Origin: Bdellovibrionaceae bacterium UBA6502
GTDB lineage: Bacteria; Bdellovibrionota; Bdellovibrionia; Bdellovibrionales; UBA840
DNA: 64,000 nucleotides
Direction: 5' to 3'
NCBI GenBank assembly: GCA_002436415.1
Contig: DJMA01000012.1
Span: 1 to 64,000, forward strand
The position numbers were made by a program, and so were the translations under genes. The notes under the pieces were generated by a model that worked only from the letters and a program-made list of their open reading frames with translations, was not told the origin of the DNA and ran no database searches. Of the stretch, positions 53,569 to 61,337 are shown in pieces. Position 1 is the stretch's first letter, and each line of letters starts with the position of its first letter.

Positions 53569-54177
53569 ATGTTAAAAAATGCTATTTGCTTTTTACTAAT
53601 ATTAGGATTGGCTTCAACTCTCAATGCTGAAGAAAACAAAAATACAGAGACCAAAAAGAACGAAAAACCTGTTGCCACCAAGAGCATTAAGGACGTTGAG
53701 TTTCCTGTAGAAAAAGTGGTTGCAGGAGAAAAACTAGTTCTAAATGGACTAGGCCTTAGAAAAGCTTTTTTCACTGTTAAGGTTTATGTTGGTGCACTTT
53801 ACTTATCCGAAAAAAGCACTGAAGTTGATGCTATTGTTAAAAATCCGAAAGTAAAAAAAGTGGAAATGCAGTTTTTGATGGGAGTCCCAAGAAACAAGCT
53901 AACAGAAGCTTGGCGTGAGGCTCTATACAATCAGTGCCCTAAAGACTGTAGCAATGTTAAAGAAGGTACAGCAAAAATGAACTCCTATATGACAAGCGTA
54001 GTAAAAGGAGATCGCTTCGAATACACAATCTTTCCTGACAAAGTTCTGGTTAGTATCAAAGGCGAAGAAAAACCAGCCATTCCTGGTAAAGACTTTGCTG
54101 AAGCTATGATTAAAATTTATGTTGGTGATAAAGCCATCGACTCCAACCTAGCAAAAGGTCTAAGAGGACTTGAGTAA
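53569..54177 (+). CDS. Exported chalcone isomerase-like protein
   Basis: A 202-residue protein with a signal peptide (MLKNAICFLLILGLASTLNA) and a chalcone-isomerase-like domain: LVLNGLGLRKAFFTVKVYVGALYL and a later KGEEKPAIPGKDFAEAMIKIYVGDKAID. Bacterial members of this fold are not flavonoid enzymes; most are periplasmic proteins of unknown function that may bind fatty acids, which would suit the neighbouring fadE/tetR genes. The ATG follows GAAGGGG. Confidence 0.85.
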   Translation: MLKNAICFLLILGLASTLNAEENKNTETKKNEKPVATKSIKDVEFPVEKVVAGEKLVLNGLGLRKAFFTVKVYVGALYLSEKSTEVDAIVKNPKVKKVEMQFLMGVPRNKLTEAWREALYNQCPKDCSNVKEGTAKMNSYMTSVVKGDRFEYTIFPDKVLVSIKGEEKPAIPGKDFAEAMIKIYVGDKAIDSNLAKGLRGLE

Positions 54178-54280
54178 TCTTAAGGACTAAGGCAGAGACT
54201 TAGGGAAAAACCTTATGCATAGGCTAAATCTGTTTAATAATAAAGTAATTGAATTAATTTGTGTGTAGAAGGAAATTGAG

Positions 54281-54805
54281 ATGAATGAGAAATCTGGAAC
54301 TTTGCTTGTCGTAGATGATGAAGACATGATTCGCGAAATTCTTGTAGAAGAGTTTGCTACCGTGGCCGAAAACGTAGTGCAAGCCAGAAATGGTAAAGAA
54401 GCAATTTCTATTCTTGAGGATACCCCAAACATCGACGGAATTTTTTCTGATATCTCAATGCCTGAAATGGATGGACTGGAACTTCTTGAATGGGTTACAG
54501 AACACAGACCTTATATTGGAATGGTCATGCTTAGCGCCTATGGCGATAAGAAGAATACTGCAAAGGCTTTAAAACTTGGAGCCCTAGATTTTATCGACAA
54601 ACCATTTCAAATAGACAAGCTAGTAGAAGTGGCCAAAGAATGCATTGAATTTGGCAGAATCAATCACGAAGCAGCCGATGAAGTTGAGAAGCTCGTAGAA
54701 GAAAAAGTAGATCTTCCGGATGAAAAAATCGGTGAATGGAAGCGAATGAAACACAAACTGCTAGTCCTGGAATACCGAAAAAAACGTTTCAAAGAGAATA
54801 AATAA
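54281..54805 (+). CDS. Stand-alone response regulator with helical tail
   Basis: A 174-residue protein. Residues about 5-120 are a receiver domain (LLVVDDEDMI, FSDISMPEMDG with the phospho-acceptor Asp, MLSAYGDK, FIDKPF with the conserved Lys). The last ~50 residues are charged and helical without a known DNA-binding motif. The ATG follows GAAGGAAATTGAG. No kinase is adjacent. Confidence 0.9.
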   Translation: MNEKSGTLLVVDDEDMIREILVEEFATVAENVVQARNGKEAISILEDTPNIDGIFSDISMPEMDGLELLEWVTEHRPYIGMVMLSAYGDKKNTAKALKLGALDFIDKPFQIDKLVEVAKECIEFGRINHEAADEVEKLVEEKVDLPDEKIGEWKRMKHKLLVLEYRKKRFKENK

Positions 54806-54836
54806 AAAAAGAGGAGATCATCTCCTCTTTTTTTTT
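54804..54836. terminator. Bidirectional terminator
   Basis: GAGGAGA/TCTCCTC (54811-54817 with 54821-54827, 3-nt loop) is flanked by A7 on the left and a long T run on the right, so it can terminate both the response regulator and the convergent adenosine kinase. Confidence 0.9.
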
Positions 54837-54846
54837 TAAAATCAAT

Positions 54847-55845
54847 TTACAAAGTCTTTGCAAAGTCTTGTAGTTGCTGTAAATAACTTCCATCCAAACG
54901 AGGACCGTATTTTGTTACCAACAAACTTGCAGCGTAGTTGGCAAGCTTAGCGCTATCCGCAAAAGAATGTCCATTAGTTAAACCATACAAAAAGCTACCT
55001 GCGAAAATATCACCAGCACCATTTGTATCTACAGCCTTAGCTTCAAAGCCTTCTACCACTAGCTCTTGATTTCCATCAAAAACCAAAGCGCCCTTTGCAC
55101 CTAAGGTAATCACAAAACTATTTGCAACTTTTTTGATTGCTTCCACAGCAACACTTAAATCTTCCGTTTCAGCATAAGTTAAAGCTTCGGACTCATTACA
55201 AAAAAGAAGGTCTACTTTTTCACCAATCATTTCTTTTAAGCCATCTTTAAAAAACTGCACCATATTAGGATCAGAAAAAGTAAGCGCCGTTTTTACACCA
55301 AACTCTTGAGCAATTTTGCGAGCTTTTACCGCTGCCGCCCTACCCGTAGGTGAAGTCACAAGATAGCCTTCCATATAAATGTATTTAGATTCTTTGATGG
55401 CTTCAGGAATAATTTCTTCTTCACTAAAGCTTTCTGTGATTCCTAAAAAAGTATTCATACTTCGCTCAGCATCTGGAGTAACCAAAACAAAACACTTTCC
55501 CGTTACGCCATCTTTTCGAGCCACTTCATCTAGACTGGTAGATACACCATTTGCCTTTAAATCCTTATAATAAAAATCACCGGTTTCATCAGAAGCCACT
55601 TTACAGCTATAAAAGCTATTTCCACCTAGTTGGCTAATGGCAATCATGGTATTTGCAGCAGAACCACCACAGGCACGATTGGGAGTTTCTTTATGGAGAC
55701 CTTCTAAAATTTGATGCTGCCTCTCTTCATCAACTAGAGTCATCAATCCTTTATCAACCTCTAATCTATTCAGATCTTCATCTTTCACAGAAAACTCATA
55801 GTCTACCAAAGCATTTCCTAAGCCATATACATCATATTTCGCCAT
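54847..55845 (-). CDS. Adenosine kinase (PfkB family)
   Basis: A 332-residue carbohydrate/nucleoside kinase. The N-terminus KYDVYGLGNALVDYEF and RACGGSAANTMIA, the SFSDPNMV strand, LLFCNESEA and the C-terminal DTNGAGDIFAGSF with the catalytic Asp define the adenosine kinase branch of PfkB. It salvages adenosine to AMP. The frame is open from 55896, but the ATG at 55845 has GGGAGA 5 nt upstream and matches the family start. A structured RNA candidate with terminator lies about 160 nt upstream on the same strand. Confidence 0.92.
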   Translation of the reverse strand: MAKYDVYGLGNALVDYEFSVKDEDLNRLEVDKGLMTLVDEERQHQILEGLHKETPNRACGGSAANTMIAISQLGGNSFYSCKVASDETGDFYYKDLKANGVSTSLDEVARKDGVTGKCFVLVTPDAERSMNTFLGITESFSEEEIIPEAIKESKYIYMEGYLVTSPTGRAAAVKARKIAQEFGVKTALTFSDPNMVQFFKDGLKEMIGEKVDLLFCNESEALTYAETEDLSVAVEAIKKVANSFVITLGAKGALVFDGNQELVVEGFEAKAVDTNGAGDIFAGSFLYGLTNGHSFADSAKLANYAASLLVTKYGPRLDGSYLQQLQDFAKTL

Positions 55846-56003
55846 TAATTTCTCCCATTTAAATTCGCTAGAAAGAATACGATTGAATAGCAGCAATTCC
55901 TAGCTGAAAGCTGTAAAAAACACGATTAAGCTTAGAATGGCGGCAATTTGATTTTTAAAATAGCTTCCAGAGAAAACGAGCACAACTAAGAAGGCTTTTG
56001 GGC

Positions 56004-56032
56004 AAAAAAAAGCCTAGCCGAGGAGGCTAGGC
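56004..56032 (-). terminator. Intrinsic terminator of the candidate RNA
   Basis: An 8-bp GC-rich stem (56012-56019 with 56025-56032, 5-nt loop) followed on the minus strand by eight T residues. Confidence 0.88.
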
Positions 56033-56120
56033 ACTAAGGAGCTCGTATTAAACTATCGCTATAGTTTCCTCCCCCAGATTTCAGAGCTCTTCATGAGGAA
56101 GTCGTTTTCGAGCTTTTTCT
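56004..56120 (-). ncRNA. Candidate structured small RNA or leader RNA
   Basis: Read on the minus strand, about 115 nt between a consensus -10 and a strong terminator fold well and encode no ORF. Pairings by position: P1 56109-56114 with 56040-56045 (6 bp, enclosing); P2 56095-56100 with 56066-56071 (6 bp); P3 56061-56067 with 56050-56056 (7 bp, 4-nt loop; shares two bases with P2); P4, the terminator, 56025-56032 with 56012-56019 (8 bp) followed by T8 (56011-56004). A G-rich single strand (CTGGGGGAGG) sits inside. It could be a trans-acting sRNA, or a riboswitch/attenuator for the adenosine kinase gene 160 nt further on. It lacks the conserved core of cyclic di-GMP riboswitches. Confidence 0.6.
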
Positions 56121-56126
56121 AACACA

Positions 56127-56132
56127 ATTATA
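56127..56132 (-). promoter_or_regulatory. -10 box for the candidate RNA
   Basis: The minus strand reads TATAAT, a perfect -10 consensus, predicting a start near 56120. No good -35 is present at 16-18 bp. Confidence 0.55.
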
Positions 56133-56255
56133 AACATCCTCAAACTGTAAATGCGCCAAGAGCCCATAAAGAATTTATACCGCCATTTTGGCCCCAATTT
56201 TCTGTAAAAATTATTTAAAATCAAAAGAGATACTCATGAAAGAGCCTAGAAAAAC

Positions 56256-56519
56256 TTATTTGCCGTGTTTATTTATGATTCTTTTCGTTAGTTCATCTAA
56301 TTTCGAGCGCTCGAATTGATCCTGCCGTTCGCCAATCAAAAGCTTCACAGAAGAGTCCATTTGTTCAATTTGTGTCATATAATCACGACAAGGACCGCAA
56401 ATGAGACGATGTAAAAACAAACGAAAGCGAGTCAACAAGCCTTGCGAGCCTTGGTTGCAAACCTGAAAACTGACGTCTTTGCAGGAAAATATAAACTGAT
56501 TCATCCATTTCTTTAACAT
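56256..56519 (-). CDS. Zinc-finger (zf-HC2-like) anti-sigma factor
   Basis: An 87-residue protein with a His-x3-Cys-x2-Cys arrangement (HRLICGPC, about residues 37-44) preceded by Cys residues at about 13 and 21, as in zf-HC2 anti-sigma factors. There is no membrane helix, so it would be a soluble ZAS-type regulator, possibly redox- or zinc-responsive. Its ATG abuts the sigma gene's stop codon (TAAATG), the usual coupling for a sigma/anti-sigma pair. Confidence 0.75.
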   Translation of the reverse strand: MLKKWMNQFIFSCKDVSFQVCNQGSQGLLTRFRLFLHRLICGPCRDYMTQIEQMDSSVKLLIGERQDQFERSKLDELTKRIINKHGK

Positions 56520-57107
56520 TTACAAACTCACCGCTTTAGCCTCTAAACAGAGTCTGAGCTGATTTTTAGCTCGATATATCAGCACTCCTAAATTAGTGCT
56601 GGTAACCTCAAGAATCTTACAAATTTCTTCACGACTCTCCCCTTCTACCTCCTGTAGGTAAAAGGCCTGCTTTTGCTTTTCAGCCAATGCCTCTAAACAG
56701 TTTTCGACCGCTTCCAGATCCTGACTTGCTCCAACGAAACGCTCAGGATCCATTGGCTGATTTGCCCAATGACCATCATTTGCAAACTGCATATCAATTA
56801 ATGGATCAGGATTTTCTAAATCTACAAAGCGAGCGCTATGACGACGTCTTTCCCTGATTTTATTATAAAGGATTCCAAAAAGAAAAGTACGGATATGAGA
56901 CTTAGCTTCAAATCGTTCTATAGCGGCAAAGAAAGCCTCCCAAGTTTCAGCCACCACTTCCTCTGAGGCTACCGGCTCTTTTAGCTGAGCCATTGCCCCA
57001 CGAAAAAGTACTACATTGTACTTTTCGACCAATAAGCTGACGGCTTGCATTTCTTTTTTCTTTAATCTTTCTATGAACTCTGATGAACTAAAATTATCCT
57101 TAGACAT
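56520..57107 (-). CDS. ECF RNA polymerase sigma factor
   Basis: A 195-residue sigma factor with region 2 (about 20-95: LVEKYNVVLFRGAM, VVAETWEAFFAAIERFE, IRTFLFGILYNKIRERRR), a linker of about 40 residues and region 4 (about 135-188: CLEALAEKQKQAFYLQEVEG, then EEICKILEVTSTNLGVLIYRAKNQL). It is longer between regions 2 and 4 than average. It is cotranscribed downstream of mscS (13-bp gap) and immediately upstream of its putative anti-sigma factor. Confidence 0.9.
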   Translation of the reverse strand: MSKDNFSSSEFIERLKKKEMQAVSLLVEKYNVVLFRGAMAQLKEPVASEEVVAETWEAFFAAIERFEAKSHIRTFLFGILYNKIRERRRHSARFVDLENPDPLIDMQFANDGHWANQPMDPERFVGASQDLEAVENCLEALAEKQKQAFYLQEVEGESREEICKILEVTSTNLGVLIYRAKNQLRLCLEAKAVSL

Positions 57108-57120
57108 TAAAAGCCTCTCT

Positions 57121-58002
57121 TTAAAGCCTTGGACTATCAGAAAAATTAACGGAACTACTTACCAAATGTAAATCTCGTTGCGGGAAAGGTATAACAATGT
57201 CTTTCTCACGAAAGGCTTTATCAATGCTAAATCGAAGATCCGATAGGACCAACTCCCGATCCCAAAGATCATCAACCCAAACTCTTAAATCAAAAACCAA
57301 AGCCGAGTCCCCAAAATCTTCAAACAATACTTTTGGATGCGGAGACTTTAACACTTTATCATTGCGATAGGCCACATCTACTAATGTGGATTTGACTAAT
57401 TCTACATCACTACCGTAAGCCACACCAACACTTAAGTTTAATCGAATTTTTTCACCTGAAAAACTGTCGTTTACAACCTGCTCTGAAATAAATTGGCTAT
57501 TTGGAACGATAATGACAACATCATCACGAGTTAAAATTAAAGTAGATCTAGCTTGGATATCTAAAACTTTTCCGCGAACTCCTTTAACCTCAACCATATC
57601 CCCTTTTTTAATGGGACGTTCAATTAAAATGATAATTCCTGACATGAAATTTTGCGTGATGTTTTGCAAACCAAAACCAATCCCGACCCCAAGAACAGCA
57701 CCAAAAGCAGCTAAACTACTCAAGTTAAAACCTAAGGAATCTAGTGCGATCCAAATACCAATAACTACGATCAAATAACGAGAAAATCTCTCTAAAGAGG
57801 CCTTTACCCCAGGATCAATATCTCGATCTTCAAGCGCTCTACGAACTAAAGCCTCACCCGCTCTAGCCAAGACAAAGGAGGACCATAAAAGTCCTCCTGC
57901 CAAAACCACCGAAAACACAGAGATCTTGTTACCACTTAACTCAAAAATAGGTGTACTTAATAATTTCCAGACAAAATGGAGACTCTCACCAACGGCATCC
58001 AA
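57121..58002 (-). CDS. MscS family mechanosensitive channel
   Basis: A 293-residue channel protein with three membrane helices (about 25-120), the pore helix GAVLGVGIGFGLQNITQNFMSGIIILIERP and the MscS beta domain (KKGDMVEVKGVRGKVLDIQARST, VVIIVPNSQFIS). Start is a TTG with AGGAG 7 nt upstream. Channels of this type gate under membrane tension and release solutes on osmotic downshock. It lies in an operon with an unknown protein upstream and an ECF sigma/anti-sigma pair downstream. Confidence 0.93.
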   Translation of the reverse strand: MDAVGESLHFVWKLLSTPIFELSGNKISVFSVVLAGGLLWSSFVLARAGEALVRRALEDRDIDPGVKASLERFSRYLIVVIGIWIALDSLGFNLSSLAAFGAVLGVGIGFGLQNITQNFMSGIIILIERPIKKGDMVEVKGVRGKVLDIQARSTLILTRDDVVIIVPNSQFISEQVVNDSFSGEKIRLNLSVGVAYGSDVELVKSTLVDVAYRNDKVLKSPHPKVLFEDFGDSALVFDLRVWVDDLWDRELVLSDLRFSIDKAFREKDIVIPFPQRDLHLVSSSVNFSDSPRL

Positions 58003-58019
58003 CTACAGACTCCTAGATC

Positions 58020-58487
58020 TTATAACTTTTTTAGTTCATCAATTGGAAACAACGGAAGATCTGCACCCAAAATACATGCTTGGCGCGCAATCTTTTTCCC
58101 TTGAGGAGTTTCCAACCAATTTAACTGAACCCAAATCTCCATCATCTTATGAACTTCATCATAAAAACTTAGTCCTTCAACGTCTTCGCCCTGAAGTAAA
58201 GCATTGGTTTCATCCTCTTCTGCTTCTCCGAGCCACTCCATAAACTGCACCTGTTGAGATGCACTTGCAGCTTCAGATAAAACTTTCTTTTTATTTTCTC
58301 TCTCTAAAACAATTTTGCTAATCAAAGGATCAATTTTTGCTCCTGTGGATGATTGGCTTTTAGTCATTGTTAATGGTGATTCCGTTGCAGCTCCTGTCGC
58401 TTGCTGCTCTGCGTCCGCTTCTAATCCTTCTAACACCTTTGATGCCTCACTCAATGTTGTATTGTTGATGTTTAATCCCGTGCTCAT
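58020..58487 (-). CDS. Protein of unknown function, first gene of mscS operon
   Basis: A 155-residue acidic soluble protein I do not recognise. The N-terminal third is Ala/Ser/Thr-rich and probably disordered; the C-terminal half looks helical (VQFMEWLGEAEEDE, YDEVHKMMEIWVQLNWLETP) and contains three Trp. The ATG follows AAGGAAGGAC. mscS starts 17 bp downstream. The shared region with sdaA (58488-58608) contains an 8-bp inverted repeat. Confidence 0.65.
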   Translation of the reverse strand: MSTGLNINNTTLSEASKVLEGLEADAEQQATGAATESPLTMTKSQSSTGAKIDPLISKIVLERENKKKVLSEAASASQQVQFMEWLGEAEEDETNALLQGEDVEGLSFYDEVHKMMEIWVQLNWLETPQGKKIARQACILGADLPLFPIDELKKL

Positions 58488-58544
58488 AGAGTCCTTCCTT
58501 GTTGAATATCCATCCTTAGCACTATAAATTGAAGCATAGATTTC

Positions 58545-58567
58545 CTATTTTCTACAAGTGAAAATAG
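58545..58567. repeat. Inverted repeat in the divergent sdaA promoter region
   Basis: CTATTTTC (58545-58552) pairs with GAAAATAG (58560-58567) across 7 nt, extendable to 11 bp with one bulge. It sits between two divergent start codons and could be an operator. Confidence 0.4.
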
Positions 58568-58608
58568 AAACTTGATGACAATAAACACAGTTTGTCAACG
58601 GAGACACT

Positions 58609-59982
58609 ATGTCGATTAGCATGACTGAGATTTTTAAAATTGGAATTGGCCCCTCAAGCTCTCACACCGTCGGTCCAATGTTAGCCGCTAGCTTGTTTTG
58701 TGAAAAAATAATTTCAGAAAACTTAAAAGACAAAGTGCACTCCATTGAAGTTGACCTCTTTGGCTCCTTGGCATTAACCGGAAAAGGACATGGCACTGAT
58801 AAGGCCATCTGCTTAGGTTTAATGGGAGACACACCAGAAAATGTAGATTTAGACCAAATCGACTATAAGTTATCCTTAGCTCAAAACGGCAGTCTCATTC
58901 ACTATCGCGATGAGTTTCAGTTTGAATTTCAATTTTCAAGCCATTTACACTTTTTAAGAAAACAATCTCTGCCACAACATCCAAATGGAATGCGCTTTCG
59001 CGCAAAAGCGAAAAATGAGGAAGAAATTTTAATTAAAAACTACTACTCCGTTGGTGGCGGTTTCGTAGTTGATGAGCAACAAGGAAAAGAAGGCGATTTC
59101 ATTGGAGCTCCAGTTAAAGTTCCCTATCCATTTAAAAGCGGACAAGACATTTTAGACTTGTGCAAAGAAGAAGGCTTAAGCATCAGTAGCTTAATGTACA
59201 AAAACGAGGACGCTTACCGCCCTCGAATTGAAACCGAAAAATACCTAGACAGCATTTGGCAATGCATGAGCGACTGCATTGATCGCGGCTGTAAAAATGA
59301 GGGAATTTTGCCTGGTGGTTTAAAAGTAAAAAGACGCGCTGCCAATCTTCTTCGCAGGCTAAAAAATTCTCACTCAAGCAAAGACCCTTTCATAATCATG
59401 GACTGGGTAGACTTATGGGCTTTGGCTGTTAATGAAGAGAATGCTGGCGGAGGACGAGTTGTTACCGCACCAACAAACGGCGCTGCCGGAGTTCTTCCAG
59501 CAGTTATAAAATATTATACAAAGGTAAACCCTGACTATAACTCAGAAGACATTCATCGTTTTTTACTAACAGCCGCCGCTGTGGGAATTCTCTATAAAAT
59601 TAATGCAAGTATTTCTGGAGCCGAAGTTGGCTGCCAAGGTGAAGTTGGTGTGGCTTGTTCTATGGCTGCAGCTGGTTTAACTGAAATCATGGGAGGAAGT
59701 CCATCACAAGTTGAAAATGCTGCTGAAATCGGTATGGAACACAACCTAGGATTAACTTGTGATCCCGTTGGTGGTTTAGTTCAAGTTCCTTGCATTGAAA
59801 GAAACGCGATGGGCGCCATTAAAGCAATCAATGCTTCAAGGCTGGCCCTCCAAGGTGATGGCTCACACAAAGTCTCTTTAGATAAAGTAATTAAAACCAT
59901 GCGCGAAACCGGTGCCGACATGAAATCAAAGTACAAAGAAACGGCTCGCGGAGGCTTGGCAGTTAACATCATTGAATGTTAA
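58609..59982 (+). CDS. sdaA: L-serine ammonia-lyase (iron-sulfur type, single chain)
   Basis: A 457-residue enzyme deaminating L-serine to pyruvate. The N-terminal beta domain begins MTEIFKIGIGPSSSHTVGPM, the hallmark of SdaA; the catalytic domain has APTNGAAGVLPAV and cluster cysteines in GCQGEVGVACSM and LTCDPVGG...VPC. Length matches single-chain bacterial forms. Together with the SerA-like/aminotransferase pair it balances serine synthesis and breakdown. Confidence 0.97.
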   Translation: MSISMTEIFKIGIGPSSSHTVGPMLAASLFCEKIISENLKDKVHSIEVDLFGSLALTGKGHGTDKAICLGLMGDTPENVDLDQIDYKLSLAQNGSLIHYRDEFQFEFQFSSHLHFLRKQSLPQHPNGMRFRAKAKNEEEILIKNYYSVGGGFVVDEQQGKEGDFIGAPVKVPYPFKSGQDILDLCKEEGLSISSLMYKNEDAYRPRIETEKYLDSIWQCMSDCIDRGCKNEGILPGGLKVKRRAANLLRRLKNSHSSKDPFIIMDWVDLWALAVNEENAGGGRVVTAPTNGAAGVLPAVIKYYTKVNPDYNSEDIHRFLLTAAAVGILYKINASISGAEVGCQGEVGVACSMAAAGLTEIMGGSPSQVENAAEIGMEHNLGLTCDPVGGLVQVPCIERNAMGAIKAINASRLALQGDGSHKVSLDKVIKTMRETGADMKSKYKETARGGLAVNIIEC

Positions 59983-60201
59983 GACAAGCTTGTCTCAGAA
60001 AGGTTTTAAAAAATCACCAAAGCCTCTAGCTTTCGCTTTTGTCTGTTTCTCCTGCCCTCACTCTTTTAATATTAAGCAAGGTAAGAGAATCGTACAAAAG
60101 TAACAGAACACTAGGCTTTATTCGCTCTACTTCTATTTATTACAGCCCTTTTCCATCACAGTCTTTACGATTCTTTTCCTCTTAGATAGCGAGGAGATAA
60201 A

Positions 60202-60879
60202 ATGGATATCGTATATCAAATCATCGACAAAAGAAAATACACGCACGCAAAATTAGCTACAGACTTTTTATGTGAACGAGACAAACAACACTTAGAAAAA
60301 ATCGAAACCATAGGAAAAAAATTTGATTTCGTACTCGGTCGAAATTTACTGAAAAACTTTCTAGAAAAATATTGCCTACAAAAAATTAAGACTTTAGAGC
60401 TAGAGTATTCCTCCAATGGCAAACCCTACCTAAAAGATCAGCAAGTCTTTTTCAATTTAGCTCATTCAGGCAACTACATCATAGTAATAGCCTCTAGCAA
60501 TCCTTGCGGCGTTGATCTACAGAGAGAAGAAAATCTAGATCGTCCTGAATTTTTGTGGGAAAGAATTGCTCACGAAGAAGAGCTTTACCAACACATAGAC
60601 GTTTCGCCCCACTTTATTTTGAAAACATGGACACAAAAAGAGGCTGTGACAAAATGCTATGATCATACCGATACCGGTAGCTTTTCTAGTATCAATCTTT
60701 CTAATCAAAAAGAGACTCGATCCATTGCATGGCACAGGGAACACTTTTTTCTCAAGAGCATCCAGTTTAGCGACAAAGACGATAACTACTTTTGTGAAAT
60801 CGCCTCCATTGGAAAAAAGTTTGATCATCCTATTGATTTACACGAAGTTAAGTTTTTTAGAACAAACGAAGCGATCTGA
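60202..60879 (+). CDS. 4'-phosphopantetheinyl transferase superfamily protein
   Basis: A 225-residue Sfp-type enzyme. Core motifs: a GRNLLKNFL helix, SNGKPYL, FNLAHSG, CGVDLQ with the Mg-binding Asp, and WTQKEAVTK (WxxKEA). It transfers phosphopantetheine from CoA to carrier proteins. Sfp-type enzymes usually serve secondary-metabolite or fatty-acid synthases, but no such genes are in the window, so the target is unknown. The ATG follows GAGGAGAT. Confidence 0.9.
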   Translation: MDIVYQIIDKRKYTHAKLATDFLCERDKQHLEKIETIGKKFDFVLGRNLLKNFLEKYCLQKIKTLELEYSSNGKPYLKDQQVFFNLAHSGNYIIVIASSNPCGVDLQREENLDRPEFLWERIAHEEELYQHIDVSPHFILKTWTQKEAVTKCYDHTDTGSFSSINLSNQKETRSIAWHREHFFLKSIQFSDKDDNYFCEIASIGKKFDHPIDLHEVKFFRTNEAI

Positions 60880-60941
60880 AAAATCTTATTTCTCTTTGCA
60901 TTTTCAAGGAAGCTCTTTAATATGAAATTAAGGAGAAAGTG

Positions 60942-61337
60942 ATGAGTATTAGAGAGATTCTAAGTGAGTATAAAAACATTTACGTTCTTGGTATTAGTCC
61001 TAAAAAAGATAGGGACTCTTACCGAGTGGCAAAATACATGAAAGATCAAAATTACAATGTCATTGGAATACGCCCTAACACCGAAAAAATAGAAGACATT
61101 CCCTGCGTCTCTAGCATTTCTGACATTCCCTCAGAAATTGAAATCTTAGATGTGTTCAGAGCCTCAGAACACATTCCACAAATTGTTGATGAAGCCATTA
61201 AACATTCGAAGGTAAAAGTTTTGTGGCTACAGCTGGGCATTAGCCATCCTGAAGCAGAAGAAAAGGCAAAAAAGGCAGGAATAAAAGTTATCACCGATCA
61301 CTGCATAAAAGTAGAACACCAAAAATTGAGTGTTTAA
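60942..61337 (+). CDS. CoA-binding domain protein (YccU-like)
   Basis: A 131-residue Rossmann-fold protein. NIYVLGISPKKDRDSYRVAKYMKDQ, NVIGIRPN, EILDVFR and LWLQLGI are typical of the CoA-binding domain of succinyl-CoA synthetase and of YccU. A GTG directly precedes the ATG at 60942; the ATG has the better spacing from AGGAG. Function unknown; probably binds a nucleotide cofactor. The SRAP gene begins right after its stop codon. Confidence 0.87.
   Translation: MSIREILSEYKNIYVLGISPKKDRDSYRVAKYMKDQNYNVIGIRPNTEKIEDIPCVSSISDIPSEIEILDVFRASEHIPQIVDEAIKHSKVKVLWLQLGISHPEAEEKAKKAGIKVITDHCIKVEHQKLSV

Larger units (their letters stand above)
55846..56255. other. Intergenic region upstream of adenosine kinase
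   Basis: About 410 bp without a protein gene. Its centre holds the candidate structured RNA (56004-56120) with promoter and terminator. The stretch 55846-56003 is the leader/promoter region of the adenosine kinase gene; I see no strong promoter in it. Confidence 0.5.

Noticed and set aside
56004..56120. Identification of the candidate RNA as a cyclic di-GMP (GEMM) riboswitch like the abundant Bdellovibrio RNA
   Set aside because: The conserved GEMM core sequences are not present, and the stem layout differs.
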